From contig NZ_LT963430.1 in the NCBI RefSeq assembly GCF_900199405.1, positions 1,953,605 through 2,017,604 of the forward strand: 64,000 nt of DNA, written 5' to 3'. The stretch comes from Beduinella massiliensis (GTDB lineage: Bacteria; Bacillota; Clostridia; Christensenellales; Aristaeellaceae). Shown here one piece after another: positions 33,981 through 44,420 of the stretch. Each line of letters opens with the position of its first letter. Within the stretch, counting starts at the first letter, position 1. The notes beneath the pieces are model-generated. The model saw only the letters and a list, made by a program, of their open reading frames with translations. It did no database searches and was not told the DNA's origin. The position numbers and the translations under genes were made by a program.

Positions 33981-34715
33981 ATGGAGAAGATCATTGAGGT
34001 AAAAGATGTGTCCATGCGCTTTCGCATGGCGAACGACCACATCGGCAGCATCAAGGAGTATCTGGTGCAAATGCTGCGCGGCAAGCTGCAATATAATGAA
34101 TTTGAAGCGCTGAAGCATGTGAGCTTTGATATGAACCGCGGCGAGGTGGTGGGCCTGATCGGCCACAACGGTGCGGGCAAGAGCACGATGCTCAAGGTGA
34201 TTTCTGGCATCTTAAAGCCTAGCGAAGGCAGCGTGACGGTACGCGGCAATATTGCGCCCATGCTGGAATTGGGCAGTGGCTTCGACATGGACATGTCGGG
34301 GCGGGAGAACATATTCTTAAACGGCGCGATTCTGGGCTATTCGGAGGAGTTTCTCAAAAGCAAGTATGACGAGATCGTCTCGTTCTCGGAGATCGGGCAG
34401 TTCATCGATGTGCCGCTGCGCAATTATTCCTCCGGCATGATCGCGCGTCTGGCGTTCTCGATTGCCACGGTCGTTGTCCCGGAGGTACTCATCGTGGATG
34501 AGGTGCTTTCCGTGGGCGATGCGGACTTTCAGGAAAAGAGCTATCGGCGCATGATGGAGCTGATGAGCGGCGGCACGACGGTGCTGTTCGTGAGCCACAG
34601 CCTGCCGCAGATCCGGCGGATGTGCAATCGTGTGCTGTGGATTGAGCATGGTCAAGTGCGGATGTTTGGGAAAACTAAGCAGATTTGTGATGAATATGAG
34701 GTTGGTAACAGATGA
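33981..34715 (+). CDS. Polysaccharide ABC exporter ATPase (Wzt/TagH-like)
   Basis: 244 residues, 10 bp after the permease. Walker A GHNGAGKST, signature YSSGM, Walker B EVLIVDEVLSVGD and a switch His are present. The early IGSIKEYLVQMLRG segment is typical of polysaccharide exporters. It has no C-terminal carbohydrate-binding domain. Such a domain is often needed in Wzt for chain recognition; here the permease's extra domain may matter instead. Confidence 0.9.
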   Translation: MEKIIEVKDVSMRFRMANDHIGSIKEYLVQMLRGKLQYNEFEALKHVSFDMNRGEVVGLIGHNGAGKSTMLKVISGILKPSEGSVTVRGNIAPMLELGSGFDMDMSGRENIFLNGAILGYSEEFLKSKYDEIVSFSEIGQFIDVPLRNYSSGMIARLAFSIATVVVPEVLIVDEVLSVGDADFQEKSYRRMMELMSGGTTVLFVSHSLPQIRRMCNRVLWIEHGQVRMFGKTKQICDEYEVGNR

Positions 34716-34834
34716 GCGCCTGAAATAGATAGGAATAGTATGCAGCCATCCAATCTCCGAATATAAAGAGCATGTTTTTTTCCAAATGGTTTTAAGCTAT
34801 ACATAAAATTTGGTTATTTGGGAGACAGAATGAT
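34716..34834 (+). other. 119-bp gap before rmlA
   Basis: It contains AT-rich sequence with a CCAAAT / ATTTGG inverted repeat around 34782-34815, a TATACA -10-like hexamer at 34798-34803 and GGGAGACAG before rmlA. A secondary promoter for the rml genes is possible, but no good -35 is seen. Confidence 0.35.
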
Positions 34835-35722
34835 ATGAAAGGCATCATCCTAGCCGGCGGCGCGGGCACGCGCCTGTACCCCCTGACCATGGTGACGAGC
34901 AAGCAGCTCTTGCCCGTCTACGACAAGCCCATGATCTATTACCCGCTCAGCACGCTTATGCTGGCGAGTATCAAGGAGATTCTCATCATCTCTACGCCGG
35001 AGGACACGCCGCGCTTTGAGCATCTGCTGGGCGACGGCGGTCAGTTTGGCGTGCATCTGAGCTATTGCGTGCAGCCGTCTCCGGATGGGCTGGCGCAGGC
35101 GTTTTTGCTGGGCGAGGAATTCATCGGCGGCGACGCGTGCGCCATGGTGCTGGGTGACAACATCTTCTACGGCAACGGCTTTAGTAAGATTCTGCGCGCG
35201 GCAGCGGAGAATGCGGAGCAAAACGCCCGCGCGACGGTCTTCGGCTATTACGTCAACGATCCGGAGCGCTTCGGCGTGGTGGAGTTCAACGAAGACGGTC
35301 ACGTCATCTCCGTCGAGGAGAAGCCGCAGCAGCCCAAGAGCAACTACGCCATCACTGGATTGTATTTCTACCCGGCGGGCGTTTCTGTCCGATCACACGA
35401 GGTGAAGCCCAGCGCGCGCGGCGAGCTGGAGATCACCACACTCAATGCCATGTATCTGGAAGATCGGAAGCTGGATGTGCAGCTGCTGGGGCGCGGCTTT
35501 GCGTGGCTGGATACCGGCACGATGGAAAGCCTTGTCGACGCGGCGGACTTTGTGCGCATGATCGAGAAGAGGCAAGGCGTCAAGATCAGCGCCCCGGAGG
35601 AAATCGCCTATAAAAATGGCTGGATCAGCAAGGACAAGCTGCTGGAGAGCGCAGCGCGCTACGGCAAAAGCCCGTATGGGCAGCATCTGAAGGCGGTTGC
35701 GGAAGGCAAGGTGCGTTATTGA
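34835..35722 (+). CDS. rmlA: Glucose-1-phosphate thymidylyltransferase
   Basis: 295 residues. The nucleotidyl-transferase signature [20 protein letters not shown] near the N-terminus, [22 protein letters not shown] and LDTGTMESL are all present at full family length. It makes dTDP-glucose, the precursor for dTDP-rhamnose and for 4-amino sugars such as dTDP-Qui4N. Its GC content is higher than the downstream glycan genes. The stop overlaps the rmlC start. Confidence 0.97.
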   Translation: MKGIILAGGAGTRLYPLTMVTSKQLLPVYDKPMIYYPLSTLMLASIKEILIISTPEDTPRFEHLLGDGGQFGVHLSYCVQPSPDGLAQAFLLGEEFIGGDACAMVLGDNIFYGNGFSKILRAAAENAEQNARATVFGYYVNDPERFGVVEFNEDGHVISVEEKPQQPKSNYAITGLYFYPAGVSVRSHEVKPSARGELEITTLNAMYLEDRKLDVQLLGRGFAWLDTGTMESLVDAADFVRMIEKRQGVKISAPEEIAYKNGWISKDKLLESAARYGKSPYGQHLKAVAEGKVRY

Positions 35723-36285
35723 TGAACAGGATCGAAACGAAACTGCCCGGCGTTTGCATCATCGAACCGCAGGTGCACGGCGACCATCGCGGGTACTTCA
35801 TGGAGACGTATTCGACCAAGGCGTTTGCTGACGTCGGCATTACGAACGAATTTGTGCAGGACAATCAGTCCTTCACGGCGGTGAAAGGCACGCTGCGCGG
35901 CATCCATTTCCAGAATGCGCCGATGGTGCAGGCGAAGGTGGCGCGCGTCACAAAGGGCGTAGTGCTGGATGTGGCGGTCGATCTGCGCAAGGGCAGCCCG
36001 ACGTATAAGCAGTGGGTCGCCGTGGAGCTCTCTGCGGAGAACAAGCGGATGATGTTCATCCCGCGCGGCTTCGGTCATGGCTTCCGCACGCTGACGGACG
36101 ACGTGGAGTTCTGCTACAAGGTCGACAGTATCTACAGCAGGGAATGCGACCGCGGCATCCGCTACAACGATCCGACGATCGGTGTCGAGTGGGGCGAGGT
36201 GCACGAAGAGAATCTCTCGCAGAAGGACACGACCGCGCCGCTGCTGGACAATTCGGACTGTAACTTTGTGTACGGCGAGATTTAA
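35722..36285 (+). CDS. rmlC: dTDP-4-dehydrorhamnose 3,5-epimerase
   Basis: 187 residues from the ATG overlapping the rmlA stop. The cupin core has RGIHFQ with the catalytic His, VLDVAVDLRKGSPTY and IPRGFGHGFRTL. Length is normal. It converts dTDP-4-keto-6-deoxyglucose to the rhamno-epimer. Gene order rmlA-C-B-D is retained. Confidence 0.96.
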   Translation: MNRIETKLPGVCIIEPQVHGDHRGYFMETYSTKAFADVGITNEFVQDNQSFTAVKGTLRGIHFQNAPMVQAKVARVTKGVVLDVAVDLRKGSPTYKQWVAVELSAENKRMMFIPRGFGHGFRTLTDDVEFCYKVDSIYSRECDRGIRYNDPTIGVEWGEVHEENLSQKDTTAPLLDNSDCNFVYGEI

Positions 36286-36296
36286 GGAGGAAGCAT

Positions 36297-37316
36297 ATGA
36301 CGATTATCGTAACCGGCGGTGCCGGATTCATCGGCTCCAACTTTGTTTTCCACATGCTGGACAAGCATCCGGACTATCGCATCATCTGTCTGGACAAGCT
36401 GACCTATGCGGGCAATCTGTCCACGCTCAAATCCGTGATGGATAAACCGAACTTCCGCTTCGTGAAGGCGGATATCTGCGACCGCGAGGCCGTGGAGCGC
36501 CTGTTTGAAGAGGAACATCCGGACATCGTGGTCAACTTTGCGGCGGAGAGCCACGTGGACCGCTCTATCGAGAACCCGGGCGTGTTCCTCCAGACGAACA
36601 TCATGGGCACGCAGGTGCTTATGGACGCCTGCCGCAAGTACGGCATCAAGCGCTATCATCAGGTCTCGACCGACGAGGTCTACGGCGACCTGCCGCTCGA
36701 CAGCCCCGACCTGTTCTTCACCGAGGAAACCCCGATTCACACGAGCAGCCCGTATTCGTCCTCGAAGGCGGGCGCTGACCTGCTGGTGCTGGCGTATCAC
36801 CGCACCTACGGCCTGTCGGTGACGATCTCCCGCTGCTCGAACAACTACGGCCCGTATCACTTCCCGGAGAAGCTGATTCCGCTGATGATCGCCAACTGCC
36901 TGAACGACAAGCCGCTGCCGGTGTACGGCGAGGGCCTCAACGTGCGCGACTGGTTGTACGTCGAGGATCACTGCAAGGCGATTGACCTCATCATCCACAA
37001 CGGACGCGTGGGCGAGGTCTACAACATCGGTGGCCACAACGAGATGCGCAACATCGACATCGTGAAGCTGATCTGCAAGGCACTGGGCAAACCGGAGAGC
37101 CTGATCACTTACGTCACCGACCGCAAGGGCCACGACATGCGCTACGCCATCGACCCGACGAAGATTCATAGCGAGTTGGGCTGGCTGCCGGAGACGAAGT
37201 TTGCCGACGGCATCCAGAAGACGATCGCGTGGTATCTGGACAACCGCGAGTGGTGGGAAGAGATCATCTCCGGGGAATATCAGAACTACTATGAGGAGAT
37301 GTATGGCAATCGCTGA
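36297..37316 (+). CDS. rmlB: dTDP-glucose 4,6-dehydratase
   Basis: 339 residues, AAGGAGGAAGCAT upstream. NAD-binding TGGAGFIGSNF, the STDEVYGDL segment and the catalytic Y-x3-K in YSSSKAGAD are intact. The product, dTDP-4-keto-6-deoxyglucose, is the branch point between rhamnose and 4-aminated sugars. Because rmlD next door is broken, this enzyme may now mainly feed the aminotransferase at 40931. Confidence 0.97.
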   Translation: MTIIVTGGAGFIGSNFVFHMLDKHPDYRIICLDKLTYAGNLSTLKSVMDKPNFRFVKADICDREAVERLFEEEHPDIVVNFAAESHVDRSIENPGVFLQTNIMGTQVLMDACRKYGIKRYHQVSTDEVYGDLPLDSPDLFFTEETPIHTSSPYSSSKAGADLLVLAYHRTYGLSVTISRCSNNYGPYHFPEKLIPLMIANCLNDKPLPVYGEGLNVRDWLYVEDHCKAIDLIIHNGRVGEVYNIGGHNEMRNIDIVKLICKALGKPESLITYVTDRKGHDMRYAIDPTKIHSELGWLPETKFADGIQKTIAWYLDNREWWEEIISGEYQNYYEEMYGNR

Positions 37317-37330
37317 GCAGGGAAAAAAAT

Positions 37331-38081
37331 ATGAAGGTATTTATAACGGGCGTCAGCGGACAGCTGGGCCGCGACGTCGTCAATGAACTGATTGCGCGCG
37401 GTCATGAAGCCGTGGGCAGCGACATCGTCCCGGTGATACAGGCTGCATATGTGCCGCTGGACATCACGGACGGCGAACATCGCGAAGGTTTGCAAAGCGC
37501 TGGGCTGCAAGCTGATGTACATCTCCACGGACTACGTATTCGACGGGCAGGGGGAAAACCCGTGGGAGCCGGACTGCAAGGATTACGCGCCGCTGAACGT
37601 GTACGGTCAGACGAAGCTGGAAGGCGAGTTAGCCGTGGCAGGTGAGATGGAGAGGTTCTTCATCGTGCGCATCGCGTGGATGTTCGGCAAGAACGGCAAG
37701 AACTTCATCAAGACGATGCTCGGCCTCAGGCAGAAAGTCGACACGTTGCGCGTGGTCAGCGACCAGATCGGCACGCCGGCATACACGCTCGACCTTGCGC
37801 GCCTGCTGGTCGATATGATCGAGACGGAGGAGTACGGCTATTACCTCGCCACGAACGAGGGCGGATACATCAGCTGGTATGACTTCGCCTGCGAAATCTT
37901 CCGTCAGGCGGGGATGGGCACGCAGGTGCTGCCTGTGACGACGGCGGAATACGGTGCAAGCAAGGCGGCGCGCCCGTTCAACAGCAGGCTGGACAAGAGA
38001 AAGCTGGCGGAAACTGGCTTTGTGCCGCTGCCGGACTGGAAGGACGCGCTGGAGCGGTATCTGAGAGAGATAGACGCTTAA
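37331..38081 (+). pseudogene. rmlD: dTDP-4-dehydrorhamnose reductase, internally deleted
   Basis: The start (FITGVSGQLGRDVVNELIARG) and the back two thirds (NIAKVCKALGCKLMYISTDYVFDGQG, with catalytic YGQTK) are both well preserved but lie in different frames. They meet near 37480, where roughly 55-60 codons of a normal RmlD are missing. The lost part carries the NADPH- and active-site-proximal middle region. The rest of the protein is undamaged, so the deletion looks recent. dTDP-rhamnose would then need another rmlD in the genome. Confidence 0.85.
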
Positions 38082-38143
38082 TGCTACTTTTGAAATGGTA
38101 GGATGTGAAGCTTACAAGAGGGATAGAAAAGAGAGAGAGGTAT

Positions 38144-38986
38144 ATGATAAAGGGACAAGTTTCGGTGATTATGCCCTGCTATAACGATGGGCGATATATC
38201 GAGGAAAGCATACGATCGGTAAATGCGCAGACCTATAAGCCGATTGAATTGATTGTGATCGATGATGGATCGGACGATATGCATACAATTCAGGTTTTGA
38301 AGAACCTGAACGAAAGCGGAATATGCCGTGTTTTGCGCACAGAGCATGTGGGCGTTGCGCAAGCGCGTAATCATGGAATCGTAAATGCGGAAGGTGAATA
38401 CATCTTGCCGCTGGATGCGGATGACCTCATTGATTCATCTTATATAGAGAAGGCTGTGCATATTCTTCAAGACAGGTCGGAAGTCGGTGTTGTGTATTGT
38501 CAGGCGGATAAGTTTGGCAAAGAACGCGGCGTGTGGAAGCTGCCTCCGTATTCTTTTGAACAGATGCTCAAAGGGAATATCGTTTTTATCACAGCACTGT
38601 TTTATAAAGCCGACTGGGAAGCTGTCGGCGGATTCAATAGCAATATGACCGTGGGATTAGAGGATTACGATTTCTGGATCAGCATTTTGGATATGGGACG
38701 TGAGATTTATCAGATTCCGGAGACGCTGTTTCACTATCGTATCAAAGGAAAGTCTAGAAGCACGGAGCTGAAGGATGATGTGGAGCATCTTAGAATGATG
38801 TATGCACAGATTTACGAGAATCATCGAGAGTTCTATCAAAGACACCATGAAGAATATGTAAAAGCGTTGCGGAATGAGTTGGTTGACATGGTGTTTTTTA
38901 CGGAACGAATTAACAGGGTGTTTGAAAAGATCGGGCGTATCCCGTTTGCAAAAGCGATTTTGAAGTGGATTGCAGGTTTATCATAA
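38144..38986 (+). CDS. Family 2 glycosyltransferase
   Basis: 280 residues from the ATG at 38144 (GAGAGAGG upstream). GT-A motifs VIMPCYNDGRYIEESI, VIDDGSDD and LDADD are clear, with a C-terminal GLEDYDFWI acceptor-site motif. From here on the GC content of the locus drops sharply compared with the rml genes, indicating a different origin. Donor and linkage unknown. Confidence 0.87.
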   Translation: MIKGQVSVIMPCYNDGRYIEESIRSVNAQTYKPIELIVIDDGSDDMHTIQVLKNLNESGICRVLRTEHVGVAQARNHGIVNAEGEYILPLDADDLIDSSYIEKAVHILQDRSEVGVVYCQADKFGKERGVWKLPPYSFEQMLKGNIVFITALFYKADWEAVGGFNSNMTVGLEDYDFWISILDMGREIYQIPETLFHYRIKGKSRSTELKDDVEHLRMMYAQIYENHREFYQRHHEEYVKALRNELVDMVFFTERINRVFEKIGRIPFAKAILKWIAGLS

Positions 38987-39006
38987 GCAAATGAAAGGAT
39001 TAGACA

Positions 39007-40806
39007 ATGGTCGCTTTTGATGTGGTGTACTTGACATATCGTTCACAGAAATGGATTGATGGTTGCTTTGATGCGCTGCTATCTGCTCAATACGATTTAA
39101 AAATGCTGAATCTGTTTGCTGTAGACAACCATTCTGACGATGAAACGGTGAATGTGCTGAAAGCTAAACAGGAAGAATACGGGGGGCGCTTTGGCGCATT
39201 TGTGGTCAAAAGCAACGAAGAGAATTTGGGCTTCGGCGCGGGCAATAATATCGGGGCAGCATTAGGACATGCACCTTATTTGTTTTTCTGTAATATTGAT
39301 ACTGCGGTTTATGAGGATACGTTTCAGGCGCTTAGCGATGCGATAGAATCGGATGCTGGAACAGATATTGCTGTTTGGGAACTCAGACAATTCCCGTATG
39401 AGCACCCCAAATGCTATAACCCGTTGACCGGAGTGACGAGTTGGTCGTCAGGAGCTGCTTTTGTGATCAGAAGGGACGTATTTGAGCAAATCAATGGATT
39501 TGACGAGCGATTCTTTATGTATGCTGAGGATGTCGATTTAAGCTGGCGCGTGCGCATGGCAGGATACCGGCTTAGATATGTGCCCAAAGCAGTGATCAAC
39601 CATTATTGCTATCAAACCGCCGGAGAGATAAAGCCAATTCAGTACGTGAATTCCATTGTCGGCAACCTGGTTTTGAGAACAAAATTTGGGTCATTGAAAG
39701 AGCGGCTTTGGGGTCATGTTTGTGTTTTAAGAAGCTGCCTGCGTGCCAATGTGCCATTTGATGGGGTGGGAAAACAAATATTCATGGCATATTGTGCTTC
39801 ACTGAATAAACTGTACTCTGCACGAAGGTGGCGACGGAAGAATCGAAAAAGAATCGATGCCGAGACTTTTGTATTTCACGAATTGGATTACGAATTCAGG
39901 AGGAAAGGCGACTTCTGGACGTGCTCAAGACCGAAAGATTTCCCGCTGGTTTCAGTGATTGTTCGCACGTGTGGGCGGCCTGATGTATTGAGAGAGACGC
40001 TAATTTCTCTTTGCAATCAAACATATCCCAATATCGAAGTTGTTGTTGTTGAAGACGGAAAAGACGCCTCCCAAGAGATGATTATATCGGAGTTCTCAGA
40101 TCTACGCATACAATACCATGCAACAAAAGAAAAGCGTGGGCGCTGCGTTGTTGGGAATATTGGAATGGAGAGCGCCAACGGCGAGTATTTCAATTTTCTG
40201 GATGATGACGATGTATTCTATGCCGATCATGTAGAGACCCTGGTTGCAGCGCTGCAGAACAATACGGAGTTCAGGGTGGCTTATGCTTTGGGAGCTCAAA
40301 CACCGATACGTATGATCAGTCAAGAGCCTTACCAATATGAGCTAATCGGTTATGAGCATGCCGTTGATTTCCCGTTCAATCGTTTACGCCTGCTTCAGCA
40401 GAATTATCTTCCGATTCAATCTGTCATGTTTGCGCGATGCCTGTATGAAGAATATGGCGGATTTGACACGCACCTGAACGTATTGGAAGATTGGGAACTC
40501 TGGACACGCTATGCTGTCAAGGAAAAATTCTTGTATATTCCGAAAACGACATCTCAATATCGTGTTCCATTTTGCAGCGGGCAGAGCGATGAGCGCCAGA
40601 AGAAACTTGATGCGGCGTATGCAGAAGTGAGACAGAAAATATCAAAGCGTGTTTATCAGTGGACAGCAGAAGAGATCAGCCGTGAATATGAGATGTGCGT
40701 GCAAGCGGAATTTCGGACATCCTATGAAAATAGGGGACCAGCATATCGCGTTTTGAGAAAAGCATATCGATTGCTGAAAGGAATAGCGCGCAGATTTCTG
40801 CATTGA
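39007..40806 (+). CDS. Tandem-domain family 2 glycosyltransferase
   Basis: 599 residues with two GT2 domains. The first (residues 1-270) has a WbbL-like arrangement (VDNHSDD, NLGFGAGNNIG, FFCNIDT, FFMYAEDVDLSWR). The second (about 315-560) has SVIVRTCGRPDVLRETL, VVEDGKD and LDDDD. Two active sites in one chain suggest two successive sugar additions or an alternating repeat. It ends in a basic helix that may sit on the membrane. Confidence 0.87.
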   Translation: MVAFDVVYLTYRSQKWIDGCFDALLSAQYDLKMLNLFAVDNHSDDETVNVLKAKQEEYGGRFGAFVVKSNEENLGFGAGNNIGAALGHAPYLFFCNIDTAVYEDTFQALSDAIESDAGTDIAVWELRQFPYEHPKCYNPLTGVTSWSSGAAFVIRRDVFEQINGFDERFFMYAEDVDLSWRVRMAGYRLRYVPKAVINHYCYQTAGEIKPIQYVNSIVGNLVLRTKFGSLKERLWGHVCVLRSCLRANVPFDGVGKQIFMAYCASLNKLYSARRWRRKNRKRIDAETFVFHELDYEFRRKGDFWTCSRPKDFPLVSVIVRTCGRPDVLRETLISLCNQTYPNIEVVVVEDGKDASQEMIISEFSDLRIQYHATKEKRGRCVVGNIGMESANGEYFNFLDDDDVFYADHVETLVAALQNNTEFRVAYALGAQTPIRMISQEPYQYELIGYEHAVDFPFNRLRLLQQNYLPIQSVMFARCLYEEYGGFDTHLNVLEDWELWTRYAVKEKFLYIPKTTSQYRVPFCSGQSDERQKKLDAAYAEVRQKISKRVYQWTAEEISREYEMCVQAEFRTSYENRGPAYRVLRKAYRLLKGIARRFLH

Positions 40807-40930
40807 TGGTTGGTGTTTTATCAGATCAGAACAAGAAACAGCAAATAGTTATTGATGATGAAGATGGCACAGCAGGACGTATAAAAAGCAGATAGTTATA
40901 CGAACAAGTGTCCAAAAGAGAGGTACGCTT

Positions 40931-42040
40931 ATGTCGGATGCAATTTATGTTACAAGGCCTTTTCTTCCTGAAAAAGAAGAGTTTTTCTCCTATGTTGACA
41001 AAATCTGGAAGAGTCGGATTTTGACGAATAATGGGCCGCTGCATCAGGAACTGGAACAGAAGATTCAGCAGTATTTGAGAGCGGAACAGTTCTGCTTGTT
41101 TGTAAACGGGCATTCTGCATTGAGAGTGCTGCTTCAAGCCATGGAGTTAAGGGGCGAAATCATTACGACGCCATTTACGTTCGTTTCGACAGTTCATGCC
41201 ATTAGCGAAGTTGGTTGCACGCCTGTTTTCGGTGACATACGTTGGAAGGATCTGACGCTTGATCCTGAGAGCGTGGAGGCGCTGATTACCGAAAAGACTT
41301 GCGCTATTCTGGCGGTACATGTGTACGGATTTCCGTGCGATGTGGAAGCGCTGGGAGCGATCGGCAAGAAACACGGGATTCCGGTGATTTATGACGCTGC
41401 CCATACATTTGGCGCCAAGCTGAATGGAGAAGCTTTGTGTAATTATGGAGACGGGTCTATTCTGAGTTTTCATGCTACAAAGCTCTATAATTCGATTGAG
41501 GGCGGTGCGGCGATTCTTCACAGAGAAGACATGGTCAAAAAAGCAAATCAACTAAAGAACTTTGGAATCAGAGACGAAGAAAACATCGATGTTGTCGGCG
41601 GAAACGCAAAGATGAACGAGTTTCAGGCGGCAATGGGCTTGTGTAATCTGAACCATATTGATGAGATTATTTTACGTCGGCGGAATGTGACGCTGAAATA
41701 TCGTGAGTGTCTCAAGAAAATACCGGGTATTCGCTTTTTTGTGCCGGAGGATTGGGGCGTAGAATACAATTACGCATATATGCCGGTTGAAATCGATGAA
41801 ACCGTGTATGGGCACACGCGTGATGAACTCTATGTGTGGATGAAGGAAAATCAAGTTTTCTGCCGCAAGTATTTTTATCCACTGCTTAGCGATTGTGCTT
41901 GCTATAAAGATGCAAGGCGGGCACAGCTGCCTATTGCATCAGTATTGGCTAGGAAAGTTCTGTGTTTGCCGATCTATGACGGGCTTTCTCATGAGCAGGT
42001 TGAGCGAATCTGTAATCTGATAGAGTGTATTCCCGAGTGA
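40931..42040 (+). CDS. DegT/DnrJ/EryC1-type sugar aminotransferase
   Basis: 369 residues, AGAGAGGTACGCTT upstream. PLP-binding features: VIYDAAH (D155) and the Schiff-base Lys K184 in SFHATKLYNSIEGGA. It resembles the VioA/WecE/FdtB group, which aminate C3 or C4 of dTDP-4-keto-6-deoxy sugars made by RmlB. It is the likely source of an amino group for the acyltransferases further downstream. The 124-bp gap before it holds no gene. Confidence 0.88.
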   Translation: MSDAIYVTRPFLPEKEEFFSYVDKIWKSRILTNNGPLHQELEQKIQQYLRAEQFCLFVNGHSALRVLLQAMELRGEIITTPFTFVSTVHAISEVGCTPVFGDIRWKDLTLDPESVEALITEKTCAILAVHVYGFPCDVEALGAIGKKHGIPVIYDAAHTFGAKLNGEALCNYGDGSILSFHATKLYNSIEGGAAILHREDMVKKANQLKNFGIRDEENIDVVGGNAKMNEFQAAMGLCNLNHIDEIILRRRNVTLKYRECLKKIPGIRFFVPEDWGVEYNYAYMPVEIDETVYGHTRDELYVWMKENQVFCRKYFYPLLSDCACYKDARRAQLPIASVLARKVLCLPIYDGLSHEQVERICNLIECIPE

Positions 42041-42092
42041 CGCGCTGCCGTTTTATGGAGGCATAAGGGGAAAATAAGGGGATGCGGATGTA

Positions 42093-44384
42093 ATGAACGA
42101 GGATGAAAAAAACCGGGGCAAAGATATGCTTAAGCGTACGCTTAAGCAATATAGAAACCTCTGCAAAATCAATAATTCGAACTATTTCGATAAGAAATGG
42201 TATCAAAACATGTACCTGGTATCGCAGAGTGTCGATCCTGCAAAAGACTATATGCAGGAAGGCTGGTTAAAGGGAAATGATCCATCGCAGCATTTTTCTA
42301 CAATGGGATATTTGCGGACGCATCCTGATGTGGCTGCACAAGGAATTAATCCTCTGGTGCACTATGAACTATATGGGCGGAAAGAGGGGCGATCTGTCGT
42401 AGCGACGTCGTTTGTTTCGCAAAAGGCTTCGAACAGCAGTAAACATCATCAGAAAATTCAGGATCAGCGGATTTCAAAAGATTATTCAAAATGGGTAAAA
42501 AAGCTGATTGTATACCTGGTGCCGGATTTTGATCAGATTTGCGGCGGAATGATGTGTATCTGCAATTATTGCAATGATATTGAGCCTTATGCAAAAGAGA
42601 AAGGCTACGACGTGATGCTGGCGACCATTCCGTCCCCCAATACATTTTCAAATTATACAAAGTTCGATGCAAAGCGCAATATTTACCGCTTTGAACAGAT
42701 CCGCCCGTATTTTAAGAACCTGGAAGAACTCATTATTCAGATTCCCGAGTATCAGATTATGAATATCTTGGCCAACCTCAAAACGGAAGACTTGAATTGG
42801 CTAAAATCGGATAGAATCAAGGTTCGAGGCAATATCATGAATCAGAATGATGAGTTGATGCCCAATATCCGATATATCGAAATGCTTCGCAGGATCATAC
42901 CGGATATGACGATGACCTGTGCGCACAGGAAATATACGAGCAGGGAAGTGCGAAGCTATTATGGAATGCCGGTGCACTATATCCCGGCAGACAAGAAAAT
43001 AGCCTTTCATAGATACGGTTTTGATAAAAAAGAGAATCTTCTTGTCGTATCTCCGGATGAACAGCCTATGAGAATGGAAATTCTCAAAAAGATAAAATCA
43101 AGATTTCCTGAAATTGAAATTGTGATGATTTGCAATACGCCTTTTCATGAGTATTTAGAGCTGATCGGAAAGGCGAGATGGGTGCTTTCTTTCGGAGAAG
43201 GCTTTGATGGCTATGTAATGGAGAGCATATTTAGTGATACGATTGCTTTTTCCATTCGCAATCCAGGCTTTTTTGATGATCGTGACAAGGCGTGGCCCAA
43301 TCTATATGAGTCTGTCGGAGAGATGTACGCGAGAATCTGTGACGACATGGAGCGTTATAGCGATAAGAAGAACTATGAGGCGTTCTTGAGAAAGCTTCGC
43401 AGCAGAGTTGACGAGGAGTTTGCGGATCATCGATATCAGCAGAGACTTGAAGATTACTATGAAGGGAAATACACGCTTTCCATTACAGAGCTTGAGAAGC
43501 AGAGGCATGAACGTATGGAGAAAAAACCATTGGTTTCTGTGATTCTTGCTCATGGAGATACGCAGAGCGATGCATACGCGCATACGCTCAAAAGCCTGCG
43601 GGAATTGGACTATGAAAACATTAAGTTGATTGAAGAATCCTATTGTCTGCCGGAAAGGATAGACAAGAAGAGAAAGAAAGTTGCATCGCAATATCACGTT
43701 ATAGAATTGTTTGGAGAGCGCCTGAGTTCTTTTTCAAACGAGACAGGGCTTGATTTTGCGGAGAAAGAATATGCTTGGCGCAACGGCTTGAAAAAAGCGC
43801 ATGGTGAGTATGTTTATTTTGTGGATGACAGCACCGTGTATCCCAAGAGCGCTGTTTCTCAGCTGGTAAATGGCATCGATGAGTTTTCGATGATTCACGG
43901 ATTCTGCTCGGCGATAGATAACGGAACCACTGTCGGTATGAAGCATTTTGACGTGGAGGATATTCTGATTGATCCGGCTGTTCTGGTTGAAGGCTGCATG
44001 GTGTCTCGAGAGTTTGCTGAAGGAATAAACGGCCTGATGGATGAGGTTGGAAAAGATGCATCCTTCAGTCAAATGCTTAGATTAAGTGCGATTCTGTTGG
44101 GCGAGGGAATCATTGCATGCGACCTGAAGGGCATGACAACCCGAAATAAACAAAAGTCTCTGCGTACTGATATTGGCAGCAAGCGTTGGATCGAGGAAAG
44201 CAAAACGATTCTGGAATTCTTTATGGCATATGAAAAAGGAGAGTATTCAGACAGCATAAGGAAGAAGCTAAGACTGTTGTACAATTGGCTGGTAACATAT
44301 CAGACGATGGATACGATGCCCGTACAAGAATTGAAAGAGTTTATGATATTGAACAGGTTTGCATTTCAAACTGCTCTGAGATAA
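42093..44384 (+). CDS. Large multidomain glycosyltransferase-like protein
   Basis: 763 residues. Residues 28-100 are a small module seen ahead of many glycosyltransferases (YFDKKWYQNMY ... YLRTHPDVAAQGINPLVHY). The middle (about 140-460) resembles a GT-B-type transferase, with FGEGFDGYVMESIFS near the donor site. The C-terminal part begins like a GT2 domain (PLVSVILAHGD) but its DxD-like VDDSTVYP is unusual. Specificity unknown. It is the last transferase before the acyl-metabolism operon. Confidence 0.7.
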   Translation: MNEDEKNRGKDMLKRTLKQYRNLCKINNSNYFDKKWYQNMYLVSQSVDPAKDYMQEGWLKGNDPSQHFSTMGYLRTHPDVAAQGINPLVHYELYGRKEGRSVVATSFVSQKASNSSKHHQKIQDQRISKDYSKWVKKLIVYLVPDFDQICGGMMCICNYCNDIEPYAKEKGYDVMLATIPSPNTFSNYTKFDAKRNIYRFEQIRPYFKNLEELIIQIPEYQIMNILANLKTEDLNWLKSDRIKVRGNIMNQNDELMPNIRYIEMLRRIIPDMTMTCAHRKYTSREVRSYYGMPVHYIPADKKIAFHRYGFDKKENLLVVSPDEQPMRMEILKKIKSRFPEIEIVMICNTPFHEYLELIGKARWVLSFGEGFDGYVMESIFSDTIAFSIRNPGFFDDRDKAWPNLYESVGEMYARICDDMERYSDKKNYEAFLRKLRSRVDEEFADHRYQQRLEDYYEGKYTLSITELEKQRHERMEKKPLVSVILAHGDTQSDAYAHTLKSLRELDYENIKLIEESYCLPERIDKKRKKVASQYHVIELFGERLSSFSNETGLDFAEKEYAWRNGLKKAHGEYVYFVDDSTVYPKSAVSQLVNGIDEFSMIHGFCSAIDNGTTVGMKHFDVEDILIDPAVLVEGCMVSREFAEGINGLMDEVGKDASFSQMLRLSAILLGEGIIACDLKGMTTRNKQKSLRTDIGSKRWIEESKTILEFFMAYEKGEYSDSIRKKLRLLYNWLVTYQTMDTMPVQELKEFMILNRFAFQTALR

Positions 44385-44420
44385 AAATGCAGAATATAGG
44401 ATGACGAGGAGAGCATAATC

